DNA of 64,000 nt from Enterovibrio gelatinilyticus (GTDB taxonomy: Bacteria > Pseudomonadota > Gammaproteobacteria > Enterobacterales > Vibrionaceae): assembly GCF_028683095.1 (NCBI RefSeq), contig NZ_JAJUBC010000012.1, positions 1 through 64,000 on the forward strand, read 5' to 3'. Of this stretch, positions 8,281 through 18,551 are shown one piece after another; the stretch's first letter is position 1, and each line of letters opens with the position of its first letter. Under the pieces are notes generated by a model, which saw nothing but the letters and a program-made list of their open reading frames with translations, ran no database searches and had not been told where the DNA came from. Position numbers and translations under genes: made by a program.

Positions 8281-8400
8281 GTCTAGGTTTATATTGATGA
8301 TTCCGCATAAAAATCCGGCAGTTTGTGCGGAATTTTTGTATCAGTTTTGCTATAGTGCTCGCAAACCATAAACCGAAAAATGTTAGGCGGAGCCCTTTCA

Positions 8401-9051
8401 ATGAAAAAACTAAACCTTTCTCTTGCTGCTTTGGCAGTGGCCGCAACTTTTGCAATGCCTGCACAAGCTGCAGTGCTTTTGGGTGCTAAAGCGGGTGTTG
8501 ATGCTTGGTATGCAGATGCGAAAATCAACGACGTGCGTGCTGATGATACAAGTGTTCAGGGCTCTTACTACGTGGCATTTGAGCACTTTATCCCACTGGT
8601 TCCTAACGCGAAAATCCGTTACACCGGTGTTGATTCTAAAGGTGCTAACACGCCGAACGTTGATTTCACTCAGTACGATCTTATTGCCTACTACGAGATT
8701 CTGGATAACGATCTGATCTCTTTCGATATCGGTCTAAATCTGCAGAAATTTGATGGTAACTTTGGTGTTCATCAGTTTGATGAGTGGCAGCCAGCAGTAT
8801 ACAGTGATGTGCGTCTAGGCATTCCTGCAACGCCAGTGTCTCTGTTCGGTACCTTCAGCTTTGGTAGCTACGACGAAACCAGCACAGTAGACGCAGAAGC
8901 GGGTGTTTTGTTTACGCTAGGTCTTGTTGCTGCGGATCTGAACTTTAAAGCGGGCTACCGTGTTCAAGATTACGACTTCAACTACTTTGGCGCTAACAAC
9001 GGCAAGTTCATGAACGATGGCTTCTTCGGTGGCGTTGAACTGAACTTCTAA
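8401..9051 (+). CDS. Outer-membrane beta-barrel protein, TIGR04219-like
   Basis: A 216-aa protein with a clear signal peptide (MKKLNLSLAALAVAATFAMPAQA, cut near residue 23) and a mature part of alternating polar/hydrophobic strands ending in a terminal Phe (GGVELNF), the C-terminal signature recognised by the BAM complex. It resembles the TIGR04219 family of small vibrio outer-membrane barrels of unknown function. The start at 8401 is chosen over an in-frame ATG at 8380 because it gives the signal peptide directly. A TATAGT-type -10 box lies near 8350. Confidence 0.8.
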   Translation: MKKLNLSLAALAVAATFAMPAQAAVLLGAKAGVDAWYADAKINDVRADDTSVQGSYYVAFEHFIPLVPNAKIRYTGVDSKGANTPNVDFTQYDLIAYYEILDNDLISFDIGLNLQKFDGNFGVHQFDEWQPAVYSDVRLGIPATPVSLFGTFSFGSYDETSTVDAEAGVLFTLGLVAADLNFKAGYRVQDYDFNYFGANNGKFMNDGFFGGVELNF

Positions 9052-9074
9052 TTGCCCTGAGCAATGAAGTATTG

Positions 9075-9101
9075 AAAACCGCGCATCGGCGCGGTTTTTT
9101 T
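9075..9101 (+). terminator. Rho-independent terminator after the barrel gene
   Basis: AAAACCGCGC ATCG GCGCGGTTTT is a 10-bp stem with a 4-base loop and seven trailing Ts. Confidence 0.93.
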
Positions 9102-9162
9102 ATGACTAGATATTGGCGTTGGCAGCTGCGCCGTTTTCTTCTTCTTTCTTCTTTCCGATCTC

Positions 9163-9951
9163 CTATTTTTTTCCCTTACCCTGATCTCGCGTCGGCTGGA
9201 AGCCTGCCACGGCTAAAGCAACAAATACCAAGGTGCAACCGAACACCACGAGTAATGCCGTAACATTGAGTTGTTGGTATAGCGCAAATCGGATCAATTC
9301 CACACCAAAGGTGAAAGGGTTGAAGCGGCAGAGATCATAGAGCCAGACGCTGGCTTCTTGCATTTTCCAAAGTGGATAGAGTGCAGAGGAAAGGAAAAAC
9401 ATTGGAAAGATGACGAAATTCATCACCCCAGCAAAATTCTCCAATTGGCGAATGCGTGAGGCAATCACAATCCCCAGCGCACTGAGCATCAAGGCCGTGA
9501 GAAACAGAGCGGGAATAGCCATAACATACCCCATGGGCTCAAGTGGCCGGTCGTATAACGCTGCGATGACAAGAAATGCGCCGACTTGAAGTACGCTTAC
9601 TAATGCACTGGCGACTTGTTTAGAAAGTAACAGAAATGGCCTTGGAAGCGGGCTGGTAAGTAGCACTTTTATGCTGCCCATTTCACGGTCGTAGACGATC
9701 GACAAAGAGCTTTGCATGCCATTAAACAGCAAGATCATGGCGCACAATCCGGGGAGAATGTATTCCTCGTAATTGATGTAAGTGGCATAGGGCTCCATGA
9801 TGGCAATGCCAAGCGCCGCGCGAAACCCAGCCGCAAACACAACAAGCCACAGAAGTGGCCTGACAAGGCTCGCTGCGAAGCGTGCTCGCTGAGAAAAAAA
9901 GCGTAGCCATTCGCGATAGCATATTCCTACAAAGGCATACCAATAGGTCAC
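9163..9951 (-). CDS. ABC-2 type permease of the PQQ alcohol-oxidation system
   Basis: A 262-aa integral membrane protein with about six hydrophobic segments and the ABC-2 permease core (YDREMGSIKVLLTSPLPRPFLLLSK between TM2 and TM3). It is the last gene of a four-gene minus-strand operon (binding protein, beta-propeller, ATPase, permease), overlapping the ATPase gene by 4 bp (ATGA). The set matches the ABC module that accompanies PQQ-dependent alcohol dehydrogenases in pseudomonads (PedC/TIGR03861 type). The transported substrate is unknown; ABC-2 permeases are usually exporters, which sits oddly with a binding-protein partner. Confidence 0.85.
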   Translation of the reverse strand: MTYWYAFVGICYREWLRFFSQRARFAASLVRPLLWLVVFAAGFRAALGIAIMEPYATYINYEEYILPGLCAMILLFNGMQSSLSIVYDREMGSIKVLLTSPLPRPFLLLSKQVASALVSVLQVGAFLVIAALYDRPLEPMGYVMAIPALFLTALMLSALGIVIASRIRQLENFAGVMNFVIFPMFFLSSALYPLWKMQEASVWLYDLCRFNPFTFGVELIRFALYQQLNVTALLVVFGCTLVFVALAVAGFQPTRDQGKGKK

Positions 9952-10676
9952 TGGGCTATCTCCGAGTTGTCATTGTCGCGGGTTAATGCGGCAAATACTT
10001 TTGCCAATGTCGGGTGTTGATGCAGAGTGCGCAGCGTGCTGGCTTTGTTGTGTGCCTGCAGCTTTCCGCGATGCAAAATCAGTACATCATCATCGTCATC
10101 CACTTCTTCAATTAAATGCGTTGCCCAAAGCACACACAGAGGCTGCTGTTCACAAAGGGCGCGCACCGCATCAGACAGAGATTTACGCGCTTTGGGATCA
10201 AGCCCGCTGGTGGGTTCATCCAATAGCAGTATTGACGGGGAGTGCATCAAAGCGCGAACCAGTTCGGTTCGGCGGCGATGCCCGCCATTCAATGAGCGCA
10301 CCTTGTCATGTAAGCGATCTGACAGAGAAAAGTGCGCCAGTAAGGGCGCAGCTTTACTCATACTTTGTGCTTTGCTGAAACCATGCAGCGCGCCGTAATA
10401 ACTGAGGTTTTGCGCCACCGTGAGGTCCATGTCTAACGTACTTTGCTGGAACACGACGCCCAGCTTTGCCATGGTCTTTCTACTCGGAGTTTTATCGAGT
10501 AATTTGATGTCGCCTTGCTGACTTGGAGTCAGTTGAGTCAGTAATGAAAACAAGGTGCTTTTTCCTGCGCCATTAGGGCCAAGCAGCATGTGTAATCCCT
10601 GCCCGAGAGATAGGGAAATATCATTAAGCGCAAGGCGCGCGCCGTAGTGGTGAGTAAGATCGCTGACCTCAATCAT
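9948..10676 (-). CDS. ABC transporter ATPase of the PQQ alcohol-oxidation system
   Basis: A 242-aa nucleotide-binding subunit with Walker A GPNGAGKS near residues 35-42, Walker B ILLLDEPTSGLD near 150-160 and a switch His in WATH. The ABC signature is LNGGH rather than the canonical LSGGQ, a substitution to note but compatible with ATPase function in some ABC-2 systems. Coupled by a 4-bp overlap to the permease and 6 bp after the beta-propeller gene. Resembles the PQQ-associated ATPase family (TIGR03864). Confidence 0.87.
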   Translation of the reverse strand: MIEVSDLTHHYGARLALNDISLSLGQGLHMLLGPNGAGKSTLFSLLTQLTPSQQGDIKLLDKTPSRKTMAKLGVVFQQSTLDMDLTVAQNLSYYGALHGFSKAQSMSKAAPLLAHFSLSDRLHDKVRSLNGGHRRRTELVRALMHSPSILLLDEPTSGLDPKARKSLSDAVRALCEQQPLCVLWATHLIEEVDDDDDVLILHRGKLQAHNKASTLRTLHQHPTLAKVFAALTRDNDNSEIAQ

Positions 10677-10682
10677 GGGCAG

Positions 10683-11660
10683 TTAGTTCGCGCCTTGGAC
10701 AGCGACGCCCCAAGGGTATCGACCGACTTTAACGGTTTTCAGCACTTTACGATTGGGTACGTCGATAATGGAAACATCACCACTGACGCCATTGGTGGCG
10801 AGTAGTTTGTCTTGAGCGCCATTAAATGCCATTTGCCAAACGCGGCGACCGACCAACAGGTAGTCTTCCACTTCTAATGTATCCGTGTTGACCACTGCGA
10901 CATGGTTTGCAGGGCCCAATGCGACAAATGCGGTGCTACCGTCTGCCGTAATACGTACCCCAACGGGTTGCACTTTATCTTTGTGGATGCCTTTTGGCGC
11001 GAAACCGATTTTTTTGATGATGGCCTTGGTGTCAGTATCAATGACCGATACCGTGCCGCCAATTTCGGCGCTAACCCAAAGCTGTTTGCCATCAGGTGTA
11101 AACTCTGCGTAGCGAGGACGCGCATCCACCAAGGTATTATTCACCATGGTATTAGATTCTGTGTCTATCCAGTGCACCATGTTGGAGGTTTCGGAGGTAA
11201 TGATGGCCATTTTACCATCCGGACTGACGGCGACCCCTTCGGGTTCGACACCCACTTCAACTTGCGTGATCACACTTGCGCTTGGAATGTCGACCACCGT
11301 CATCAAGGCATCATCTTCGTTGGCGATGTAAAGACGTTTGCCATCCGGATGAAGGGCAAATAGTTCAGGATCTTCCCCTGACGGCAATTCACCCACCAAG
11401 GTATTGGTCGCCAGATCGAGCACTTGTACGGTGTCAGATTCACTGGCGCAAATGTACAGTTGCGTACCGTCTTTGCTGACTTCAATACCACGCGGGCGAT
11501 CGCCTACAGAGATGGTGTTGATGACCTCCATCGTGTCCATATCAATCACACTCAGGGTATCGTCTTTCTCATTGGCGACATAGGCCAATTCTTTGGCTAT
11601 CGCTGGCGTTGCCAGCATGGCGGCAAGCGTCATAGCAAGCAGGGTTCGAGTTAGAGTCAT
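10683..11660 (-). CDS. PQQ-catabolism-associated YVTN beta-propeller protein
   Basis: A 325-aa periplasmic protein with a signal peptide (cut after AIAKE, about residue 23) followed by seven repeats of about 42 residues, each with a YVAN/YIAN...D.....VIDMDT pattern typical of YVTN propellers. Its family (TIGR03866 type) occurs only beside quinoprotein alcohol dehydrogenases and the ABC module here. A role in assembly or as a periplasmic scaffold has been proposed by context; no catalytic residue can be named. Confidence 0.85.
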   Translation of the reverse strand: MTLTRTLLAMTLAAMLATPAIAKELAYVANEKDDTLSVIDMDTMEVINTISVGDRPRGIEVSKDGTQLYICASESDTVQVLDLATNTLVGELPSGEDPELFALHPDGKRLYIANEDDALMTVVDIPSASVITQVEVGVEPEGVAVSPDGKMAIITSETSNMVHWIDTESNTMVNNTLVDARPRYAEFTPDGKQLWVSAEIGGTVSVIDTDTKAIIKKIGFAPKGIHKDKVQPVGVRITADGSTAFVALGPANHVAVVNTDTLEVEDYLLVGRRVWQMAFNGAQDKLLATNGVSGDVSIIDVPNRKVLKTVKVGRYPWGVAVQGAN

Positions 11661-11672
11661 AACGTGACGTCC

Positions 11673-12878
11673 TTATTCGTTATCGAAGGAAGGGTATAAG
11701 CGGCATTGGCTTTGTGCGCGATCAACGCCCAAAGAATCTAATTCGTTGCGGGGGTGCAAAAACCCGTCAAATGGCGCGGAGGTGACAAGCGCTTGATCGT
11801 CAAACAGTGGGACAGTTTGGCGAAGCTGCCCATTCCACGGACGGTACGTGAGCTTACGACCCTTGTAGGCTGCCAGCTGAAATTGGGAGCCGAGAATAAA
11901 AGGCAGCAAGAGGTTGGCATCGGCCGTATTGGACACGGTCACTGCTTCATTGATTGAGCGAATGGCCACCCACGCCGCGTAGTCTTTGGCGCTCATGGAT
12001 CGGGAAAACAGTTCGCTGAAGCGGTTCTGAAGTTGCACCGCGCCCCATTGTTCAATCACATAGTGCCAGCCATCGGCGCGAAGACCATGCGTGCCAACCA
12101 CAGGGCGAGGCAACCAAGTGTTGTAAGGCAAATGCTGTCCAAACAGATTGCTTTCATCGATAACCCACACCACGTCGTAATCGCTCGCTTGGGTAAACAC
12201 AGGCAATTCTGCTGATGCCGTGCGGCGAAGGTCGGTATCAAAATTCCATACTTTCTCTGCCACTACCTTGTGGTTGAACTTGTTCAATGTGTGTTTGACG
12301 GCGGCTAAAAATGCCTCATCTTCAGGCGTGGTTCCCGTGACTAAAAAGACGCGATTGAGACGACGAACCCTTAGCCATTGGGCGATGGCATCAGCGCGCA
12401 TGCTATAGCTAAGCACGGAATGTAAGGTGTTGGGTAGGCATGTTGACGTGCGCAACGCATCGTCTTGATTGCCGACATTCAGCAGAACGGCGTCGTCCGG
12501 TAGCGCTTGGCGTAAGGCAACGAACGATGGTGTGTCGAGATCGGTTAAGAAAAAACGCACGCCGCTTTGATACCACTGGTTTGCGGTGGTGCTGAGTTGA
12601 TTGTTGTCAGCGTTGGTTTCAACGCGCAGCGTGTACTTCTGACCTAAAAACTTGCCTGTGCCATTGGCATCACTGATCGACAATGTGGCGCCTGCTTCTC
12701 CGTTGTTTTCAGGCTCTCGGAGGTAAACAGGCGCTGACGTAGACGTATCTACGGGCTGTCGAAGTAGACCGATGTCGACGTTAACACTGGCCTGTGACAT
12801 AAACGAAAAAAGCATAGCAATCAGCGATATAAACCACGGTGTAAAATGATTTCTGACCTGTGAATCATGTCTATCCAT
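11673..12878 (-). CDS. Periplasmic binding-like protein of the PQQ ABC module
   Basis: A 401-aa type I periplasmic-binding fold protein with an N-terminal hydrophobic export segment (WFISLIAMLFSFMSQAS, residues about 15-31). It resembles the substrate-binding protein found in PQQ alcohol-dehydrogenase systems (TIGR03863 type). First gene of the four-gene minus-strand operon, with 12 bp to the beta-propeller gene. The promoter must lie in the 219-bp divergent region shared with the cytochrome c gene. The ligand is not known. Confidence 0.8.
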   Translation of the reverse strand: MDRHDSQVRNHFTPWFISLIAMLFSFMSQASVNVDIGLLRQPVDTSTSAPVYLREPENNGEAGATLSISDANGTGKFLGQKYTLRVETNADNNQLSTTANQWYQSGVRFFLTDLDTPSFVALRQALPDDAVLLNVGNQDDALRTSTCLPNTLHSVLSYSMRADAIAQWLRVRRLNRVFLVTGTTPEDEAFLAAVKHTLNKFNHKVVAEKVWNFDTDLRRTASAELPVFTQASDYDVVWVIDESNLFGQHLPYNTWLPRPVVGTHGLRADGWHYVIEQWGAVQLQNRFSELFSRSMSAKDYAAWVAIRSINEAVTVSNTADANLLLPFILGSQFQLAAYKGRKLTYRPWNGQLRQTVPLFDDQALVTSAPFDGFLHPRNELDSLGVDRAQSQCRLYPSFDNE

Positions 12879-13097
12879 TGACTGAATCGCTCCGTATCAA
12901 ATTCCGTTATGACTGTAAGCAGTGTGGTCTTCTTTTTCCAAACAAGGGGTCTCTGTTTTAAAAAAATCCTCCCAAAGAATGAGAAATATCCCCGCTTTTG
13001 TAGCATGTTCTCAATGCATTGCCGCTCCTACACTTCTCCCAGTACCGAATAAAGCGTGTTTTAAAAACGTACTGGTTGAAAGAGGAGTTAGCGCAAC
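12879..13097. promoter_or_regulatory. Divergent control region of PQQ locus 1
   Basis: This 219-bp region lies between the ABC-module operon and the cytochrome/dehydrogenase operon. It carries the repeated motif at 12968-12983 and, 41 bp downstream of it, a CTCCTAC half-site at 13025-13031 identical to one arm of the palindrome at 47154-47171. No gene is visible. Confidence 0.5.
12968..12983 (+). promoter_or_regulatory. Shared PQQ-regulon motif, copy A
   Basis: CCTCCCAAAGAATGAG, 115 bp before the cytochrome c start. It matches CCYYCCWAAGWATGAG at all positions together with copies at 16841 and 27438. Likely a regulator-binding site; the response regulator at 26516 is the obvious candidate. 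Confidence 0.55.
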
Positions 13098-13550
13098 ATG
13101 GAAAAGGTTGAACGCAATATTTGCTTAGTCACCGCCGTCGCTCTCGTAGCGGCTCTTGGGTCACAACTGGTTTTCGCTCATGGCGATGTCACCCCACAAT
13201 CTATTGATACCTCCAGCATTCCCGTATTGGGCTCTGAATGGACAGAGACCAATCCTTATCGTGAACAAACGGGTGATGTGCGCGGCGAAATCGAGCGCAT
13301 CGGGGCATCGGCCTATAACCAAAACTGCGCACGTTGTCATGGCCTTGAAGGGATCTCTGGCGGTATTGCCCCAGATCTTCGTTTGTTGTCGCCCGATTAC
13401 GATGGGGATGAGTGGTATATCTACCGCGTGCAAAACGGGGCTGTGCGAAATGGGGCGGTTTACATGCCAAAAATGACAGAGCATCTCAATCAAGAAGCCT
13501 TGTGGGCCATTCGTACTTGGCTTGAATCTGTGGCGCCAGAAAACGGCTAA
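13098..13550 (+). CDS. PedF-like cytochrome c-550, electron acceptor of the quinoprotein dehydrogenase
   Basis: A 150-aa exported class I cytochrome c: signal peptide to about residue 27 (LGSQLVFAHG), heme motif CARCH near residues 76-80, and a Met-containing segment VYMPKM that should supply the sixth ligand. The order cytochrome c, binding protein, dehydrogenase matches the ethanol-oxidation clusters of pseudomonads (PedF / c550 ExaB-like), so it should accept electrons from PQQ in the periplasm and pass them to the respiratory chain. AGAGGAG lies 10 bp upstream of the ATG. Confidence 0.88.
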   Translation: MEKVERNICLVTAVALVAALGSQLVFAHGDVTPQSIDTSSIPVLGSEWTETNPYREQTGDVRGEIERIGASAYNQNCARCHGLEGISGGIAPDLRLLSPDYDGDEWYIYRVQNGAVRNGAVYMPKMTEHLNQEALWAIRTWLESVAPENG

Positions 13551-13562
13551 CAGGAGGCGAAG

Positions 13563-14684
13563 ATGATCCTATTTGGTCACGTCACATCCATGCGATTGCA
13601 AATGCGGGTGCGCGCTTTTTTCTCAACACTGCTAGCGGCATGGATGCTGCAGGCAGGGCCTTCCTTTGCGCTGTCCTATGACGACATTCAGGCGAGGGGG
13701 GAGATCACCATCGCGGTTTATCGCGACTTCCCTCCCTACTCGTTTGTCGATGAACAAGGAGCGCCCGCAGGTGTTGATATTGAGCTGGCCAAGGCTTTGG
13801 CTAAAGGCTTGAGCGTGACATTGAAGCTGCATTGGATGACACCGGATGAAACGGTGGAAGACGACATGCGTAACTACTTGTGGAAAGGCATGAATCTGAC
13901 CAGCGAAGACGGTCGTCGTGTGAAAGCTGATGTGATGATGCGAGTGCCTTATGACAGACAATTCGCAATGCAACGTGACGATCTTGGATTACCTGCGCAC
14001 GAGCTGGTGCATATGTTTGCGCCTTACCAGGAAGAGCGTTGGTTGCTGGCGTATGATGCCAATCAGCTTGATAAGCCTCAAACCGCCGCACGTTTTATGT
14101 ATCACCCCGTTGGCGTGGAAGTGGATACCGTACCGCAAGTCTATTTGACCACCGCATACGGCGGCCGCTTCCGCGACAACAGCCGAACATTTCCTTCCGT
14201 GGAAGATGCGTTTTCCGCGCTCACGGAAGGTGATGTTGGCATGGTGCTGGGCATGAGTTCGCAGCTGCAATGGCTCAACCATATCGCCTTATCCTCAGCC
14301 TCACACCATGTCATTCAACGAAATCCCATCCAAAAAAATGCGTCGTCAGGCGCTCAACAGGTAAAGCCATCTCGCCATCCCCAAATAAGTAACAACACCA
14401 GCAACTTGCACGTCAGCGACATGCAACTCACCGAACTGGCTTTCCCTTTACTTGGTCGGGCCAAGTGGGAACTTGGTATCGCAGTGCACACAAACTACCG
14501 TCAGTTGGCATATGCACTGGAAGACATCGTGGTCGCACACATACAAAACGGCGATGTTTTGCGTTGGGGTGAAAAATACGGTCTTCGTTATCAATTGCCG
14601 AGCCGTTATCTACCTGAACCAGAAGACGACGTCGAAGAGGGCATTTCACCACAAGCAAGCAATACGGTGGCATATGTTCCTTGA
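13563..14684 (+). CDS. Quinoprotein-associated periplasmic binding protein, MoxJ/PedG type
   Basis: A 373-aa protein with an export signal (residues about 15-38) and a type II solute-binding fold (EITIAVYRDFPPYSFVDEQGAPAGVDIELAKALAK). It is longer than the usual amino-acid-binding proteins because of a low-complexity insert around residues 255-285. Its position between cytochrome c and the dehydrogenase is that of MoxJ/XoxJ-like proteins, which interact with the quinoprotein and are thought to help load or activate it rather than import solute. AGGAGG is 5 bp upstream of the start. Confidence 0.78.
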   Translation: MILFGHVTSMRLQMRVRAFFSTLLAAWMLQAGPSFALSYDDIQARGEITIAVYRDFPPYSFVDEQGAPAGVDIELAKALAKGLSVTLKLHWMTPDETVEDDMRNYLWKGMNLTSEDGRRVKADVMMRVPYDRQFAMQRDDLGLPAHELVHMFAPYQEERWLLAYDANQLDKPQTAARFMYHPVGVEVDTVPQVYLTTAYGGRFRDNSRTFPSVEDAFSALTEGDVGMVLGMSSQLQWLNHIALSSASHHVIQRNPIQKNASSGAQQVKPSRHPQISNNTSNLHVSDMQLTELAFPLLGRAKWELGIAVHTNYRQLAYALEDIVVAHIQNGDVLRWGEKYGLRYQLPSRYLPEPEDDVEEGISPQASNTVAYVP

Positions 14685-14817
14685 GGTGTTGTGACGACAA
14701 GACATTTCGCGCCTGCTTGTCTGTTTTATCGACAGAGCCCATTAGCGGCAGCAACAGGCATGACAACAACCACACGACAAGCTTACCCAAGCAGTGAACC
14801 AACAATGAGGTATTCCC

Positions 14818-16584
14818 ATGACAGCAAAGTCATTTAAACGCTGCGGCATTTATGCTGCGCTATCACTCGCGTTAACCGCCACACCGGTTTATGCGGGTGT
14901 CACGGACGAAGACATCCTCGCCGATCAGGAAACCCCTGAGGATATAGTGACTTATGGTCTCGGGCTTCGAGGGCAGCGTTACAGTCCTATTGATTCGATA
15001 AACCGCGACACCGTAAAAGAAATTCGTCCTGTTTGGGCATTCTCACTCGGCGGTGAAAAACAACGTGGGCAAGAAAGTCAGCCCATGGTCAAAGACGGTG
15101 TCATGTACGTGACAGGTTCGTATTCTCGTGTTTACGCCATTGATGTGAACACGGGTGACGAACTGTGGCAGTACGATGCGCGTTTGCCTGATGGCATCAT
15201 GCCATGTTGTGACGTGATCAACCGTGGTGTTGCCTTGTATGACGATTTGGTGATTTTCGGGACGTTAGACGCCAAACTTGTCGCTTTGGATGCGAAAACC
15301 GGCAAAGTTCGCTGGAAGAAAACCGTTGATAACTACCAAGACGGTTACTCGATCACCGCTGCGCCCATTATTGTGAAAGGCAATGTGATTACAGGTGTAT
15401 CCGGTGGTGAATTCGGGATTGTAGGAAGAGTGCGAGCGTATGATGCGAAGACAGGTAAGTTGGTGTGGGAGCGTCCAACGGTTGAAGGGCACATGGGCTA
15501 CGTCTACAAAGACGGGAAAAAAATCGAAAACGGGATTTCAGGTGGAAAGCCGGGACAAACATGGCCAGCTGATCTGTGGAAAAGCGGTGGCGCAGCGCCT
15601 TGGTTAGGCGGCACATACGATCCTGATACCGATTTGCTGTTCTTTGGCACGGGCAACCCTGCCCCGTGGAACTCACATATGCGTCCGGGGGATAACCTTT
15701 TCTCTTCATCTCGCCTTGCGATCGACCCGGATGACGGAAAAATTGTGTGGCACTTTCAGACCACGCCACATGATGGTTGGGATTTTGATGGTGTGAACGA
15801 ACTCATTTCCTTCGATTACACCGAAAACGGCAAACAAGTCAAAGCGGCGGCGACCGCTGACCGAAATGGCTTTTTCTATGTACTGAATCGCACCAATGGT
15901 GATTTCATTCGTGGCTTCCCATTCGTCAACAAGATCAGCTGGGCGACGGGGCTCGATGACAAAGGCCGACCTCAGTATGTTGAGGACAATCGTCCTGGCG
16001 ATCCCAATGATGTTAAAGACGGTAAGCAGGGAGAAACCGTGGTAGCGGTACCGTCTTTCTTAGGCGGTAAGAACTGGATGCCGATGGCGTATAGCCAAAA
16101 ATCGGGCTTGTTCTATGTGCCAGCGAACGAATGGCAAATGGACATTTGGAATGAGCCGGTCGCCTACAAAAAAGGCGCTGCGTACCTTGGAGCGGGCTTT
16201 ACCATTAAAGCTCTGAACGAAGAATACATTGGCGTGCTGCGTGCCTATGATCCGAAAACCGGTGAGCGCGTGTGGGAATACAAAAACTACGCGCCATTGT
16301 GGGGCGGTGTGTTAACCACGGCGGGCGGTTTGGTATTCACGGGTAACCCTGAGGGCTACTTGCTCGCATTGGATGATAAAACGGGTGAGGTGCTCTACAA
16401 GTTCAACACTGGCTCCGGCATTGTCGGTAGCCCCGTCACATGGGAAATGGACGGTGAACAATACATTTCCGTCTTGTCAGGCTGGGGTGGCGCGGTGCCA
16501 CTTTGGGGTGGCGATGTGGCGAAACGTGTGAAGAACTTCAACCAAGGCGGTATGGTGTGGACGTTCAAATTGCCAAAAAGCTAA
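14818..16584 (+). CDS. PQQ-dependent alcohol dehydrogenase 1 (lanthanide-type active site)
   Basis: A 588-aa periplasmic quinoprotein with a signal peptide (cleaved after VYA, residue 26) and an eight-bladed propeller with W-docking repeats (e.g. [18 protein letters not shown]). The adjacent cysteines Cys130-Cys131 form the vicinal disulphide that stacks on [11 protein letters not shown] places the catalytic base at Asp322 and a second Asp at 324; in this family Asp at the +2 position marks lanthanide-binding enzymes (XoxF, PedH), whereas calcium enzymes have Ala or Ser. It oxidises alcohols to aldehydes and passes electrons to the cytochrome c encoded upstream. GAGG lies 8 bp before the start. 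The exact alcohol cannot be deduced. Confidence 0.92.
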   Translation: MTAKSFKRCGIYAALSLALTATPVYAGVTDEDILADQETPEDIVTYGLGLRGQRYSPIDSINRDTVKEIRPVWAFSLGGEKQRGQESQPMVKDGVMYVTGSYSRVYAIDVNTGDELWQYDARLPDGIMPCCDVINRGVALYDDLVIFGTLDAKLVALDAKTGKVRWKKTVDNYQDGYSITAAPIIVKGNVITGVSGGEFGIVGRVRAYDAKTGKLVWERPTVEGHMGYVYKDGKKIENGISGGKPGQTWPADLWKSGGAAPWLGGTYDPDTDLLFFGTGNPAPWNSHMRPGDNLFSSSRLAIDPDDGKIVWHFQTTPHDGWDFDGVNELISFDYTENGKQVKAAATADRNGFFYVLNRTNGDFIRGFPFVNKISWATGLDDKGRPQYVEDNRPGDPNDVKDGKQGETVVAVPSFLGGKNWMPMAYSQKSGLFYVPANEWQMDIWNEPVAYKKGAAYLGAGFTIKALNEEYIGVLRAYDPKTGERVWEYKNYAPLWGGVLTTAGGLVFTGNPEGYLLALDDKTGEVLYKFNTGSGIVGSPVTWEMDGEQYISVLSGWGGAVPLWGGDVAKRVKNFNQGGMVWTFKLPKS

Positions 16585-16647
16585 ACCGTCGTACGTATTC
16601 TCGGTGGGATAATTCTCGCTGAATAAGGATATGCGTAACATCGAATC

Positions 16648-16672
16648 ATGCCGAGCAAAAGCTCGGCATTTT
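16648..16672 (+). terminator. Rho-independent terminator after dehydrogenase 1
   Basis: ATGCCGAGC AAAA GCTCGGCAT forms a 9-bp stem with a 4-base loop followed by TTTTCGTGTTTT. It separates the dehydrogenase operon from the aldehyde dehydrogenase gene. Confidence 0.9.
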
Positions 16673-16983
16673 CGTGTTTTGCGTTCAACTTCAGTGCTAT
16701 GGATTCAGTGCCATGGCGATGAGCTCGAAGTGTGTAAATGATCGCTTGAGTTGCCATCAAAAAAGCCAGTCTGACGGGTGTTCCATCTAACCGCTGGGCC
16801 CGTAAATCGTCGGATTGTGCGTCACCCACACTCTTCATCTCCCTCCAAAGTATGAGATTTTGCCAACCATGGAGCGATGGAGAGATCCGGTGAGAGTTTC
16901 ATACTCTATCTACAACGCCTGACACTGTTGCGAATAAACATGTTAGGGACGACACAGAGACAATCGCCAATAGGGGTGGACAG
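16673..16983 (+). promoter_or_regulatory. Control region of the aldehyde dehydrogenase gene
   Basis: No gene is supported in this 311-bp stretch. It contains the shared motif at 16841-16856 and CTGTTGCG at 16925-16932, followed by the palindrome AACATGTT. A minus-strand frame of 85 codons (16581-16838) overlaps the dehydrogenase stop and the terminator and is not credible. Confidence 0.5.
16841..16856 (+). promoter_or_regulatory. Shared PQQ-regulon motif, copy B
   Basis: CCCTCCAAAGTATGAG, 128 bp before the aldehyde dehydrogenase start, in the same orientation and at a similar distance to copies A and C. Confidence 0.55.
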
Positions 16984-18492
16984 ATGATTTACGCAAAACC
17001 AAATACCGACGGAGCCGTCGTTAACTTTAAGGCGCGTTATGCTAACTACATCGGCGGTGACTGGGTTCCGCCAATCAAAGGACAGTATTTCACAGACACC
17101 TCACCTTGTACGGGAGAGGTCATTGCTGAAATCCCGCGCTCTGGTGCAGAAGACATTGAACTCGCGCTTGACGCAGCGCACCAAGCGAAAGCCTCGTGGG
17201 GAGCGACGTCAGCCACTGAGCGTTCGAATATTTTGCTGAAAGTTGCTGACCGCATTGAAGCTAATCTCGAATATTTGGCGGTGGCAGAAACATGGGAAAA
17301 CGGCAAGGCCGTGCGCGAAACCCTTAATGCAGACATCCCTTTATGTGTTGATCACTTTCGCTATTTTGCAGGCTGCATTCGTTCGCAAGAAGGGTCGGCG
17401 GCAGAGATCGACGCCAATACCGTGGCTTACCACATTCACGAGCCGCTCGGTGTTGTTGGCCAAATTATCCCGTGGAACTTCCCTCTGCTGATGGCTGCAT
17501 GGAAAATTGCCCCAGCCTTAGCCGCCGGTAATTGCATCGTATTAAAACCGGCAGAGCAAACGCCGACGAGTATTTTGTTGTTGATGGAAATCATTGGTGA
17601 TCTGTTGCCACCGGGTGTCCTGAACATTGTTAACGGCATGGGTCCAGAAGCGGGACAGGCACTAGCGACCTCAACACGCATTGCCAAAATCGCCTTCACG
17701 GGTTCTACGGCAATTGGTAACCATGTTTTACGCTGCGCTGCAGATAACCTTATCCCATCAACGGTTGAGCTAGGTGGTAAGTCACCTAACATCTATTTTG
17801 AAGATGTGATGCAGCAAGAAGATGAATTTATCAGTAAGGCGGTTGAAGGGTGCGTACTGGCCTTCTTTAACCAAGGTGAAGTGTGTACTTGTCCTTCTCG
17901 CGTGCTGGTTCAAGAAAGTATCTACGAAGAGTTCATTGCCAAAGTGATTGAGCGCGCGAATGCCATCAAGCACGGCAATCCGTTGGACACTGAGACGCAG
18001 GTTGGCGCTCAGGCTTCGAATGAGCAGTACGAAAAAATCTTGAGCTACATGGATATTGGTCGTGCTGAAGGGGCGGAATTGTTATTAGGCGGTGGGTCGG
18101 CTGACTTTGGTGGGGGCTATTATGTGCAACCTACCATCTTCAAAGGCGACAACAACATGCGTGTTTTCCAAGAAGAGATTTTTGGCCCAGTGATCGCTGT
18201 GACAACGTTTAAAGACGAAGCGGAAGCGCTCGCTATTGCGAATGACACCGAATACGGTCTGGGTGCCGGTCTGTGGACGCGTGACGTGAACCGTGCTTAC
18301 CGCATGGGCCGTGCAATTCAAGCCGGACGTGTGTGGACTAACTGTTATCACCTCTATCCTGCTCATGCGGCATTTGGGGGTTACAAGAAGTCAGGCATAG
18401 GCCGTGAAACGCACAAAATGATGCTCAACCACTATCAGCAAACCAAAAACTTATTGGTGAGCTATGACATTAATCCGCTAGGTTTCTTCTAG
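16984..18492 (+). CDS. NAD-dependent aldehyde dehydrogenase, ExaC/AldB-like
   Basis: A 502-aa cytoplasmic aldehyde dehydrogenase. VELGGKSP carries the general base Glu, and GEVCTCPSR carries the catalytic Cys301. The N-terminus ([12 protein letters not shown]) and full length match acetaldehyde dehydrogenases of the ExaC group, which act after the periplasmic alcohol dehydrogenase. It would convert the aldehyde product to the carboxylic acid with NAD(P)+. It has its own promoter region with the shared motif and a terminator after it, so it is a single-gene unit. Confidence 0.92.
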   Translation: MIYAKPNTDGAVVNFKARYANYIGGDWVPPIKGQYFTDTSPCTGEVIAEIPRSGAEDIELALDAAHQAKASWGATSATERSNILLKVADRIEANLEYLAVAETWENGKAVRETLNADIPLCVDHFRYFAGCIRSQEGSAAEIDANTVAYHIHEPLGVVGQIIPWNFPLLMAAWKIAPALAAGNCIVLKPAEQTPTSILLLMEIIGDLLPPGVLNIVNGMGPEAGQALATSTRIAKIAFTGSTAIGNHVLRCAADNLIPSTVELGGKSPNIYFEDVMQQEDEFISKAVEGCVLAFFNQGEVCTCPSRVLVQESIYEEFIAKVIERANAIKHGNPLDTETQVGAQASNEQYEKILSYMDIGRAEGAELLLGGGSADFGGGYYVQPTIFKGDNNMRVFQEEIFGPVIAVTTFKDEAEALAIANDTEYGLGAGLWTRDVNRAYRMGRAIQAGRVWTNCYHLYPAHAAFGGYKKSGIGRETHKMMLNHYQQTKNLLVSYDINPLGFF

Positions 18493-18551
18493 TCCTTGTC
18501 CGCTCGTAGAAGGCAGCCGCGACCTCCCCGCGCTGCCTGATACATAGCTTT

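Noticed and set aside
16581-16838. 85-codon minus-strand frame after dehydrogenase 1
   Set aside because: It overlaps the dehydrogenase stop and spans a clear terminator hairpin, and the product resembles no protein.
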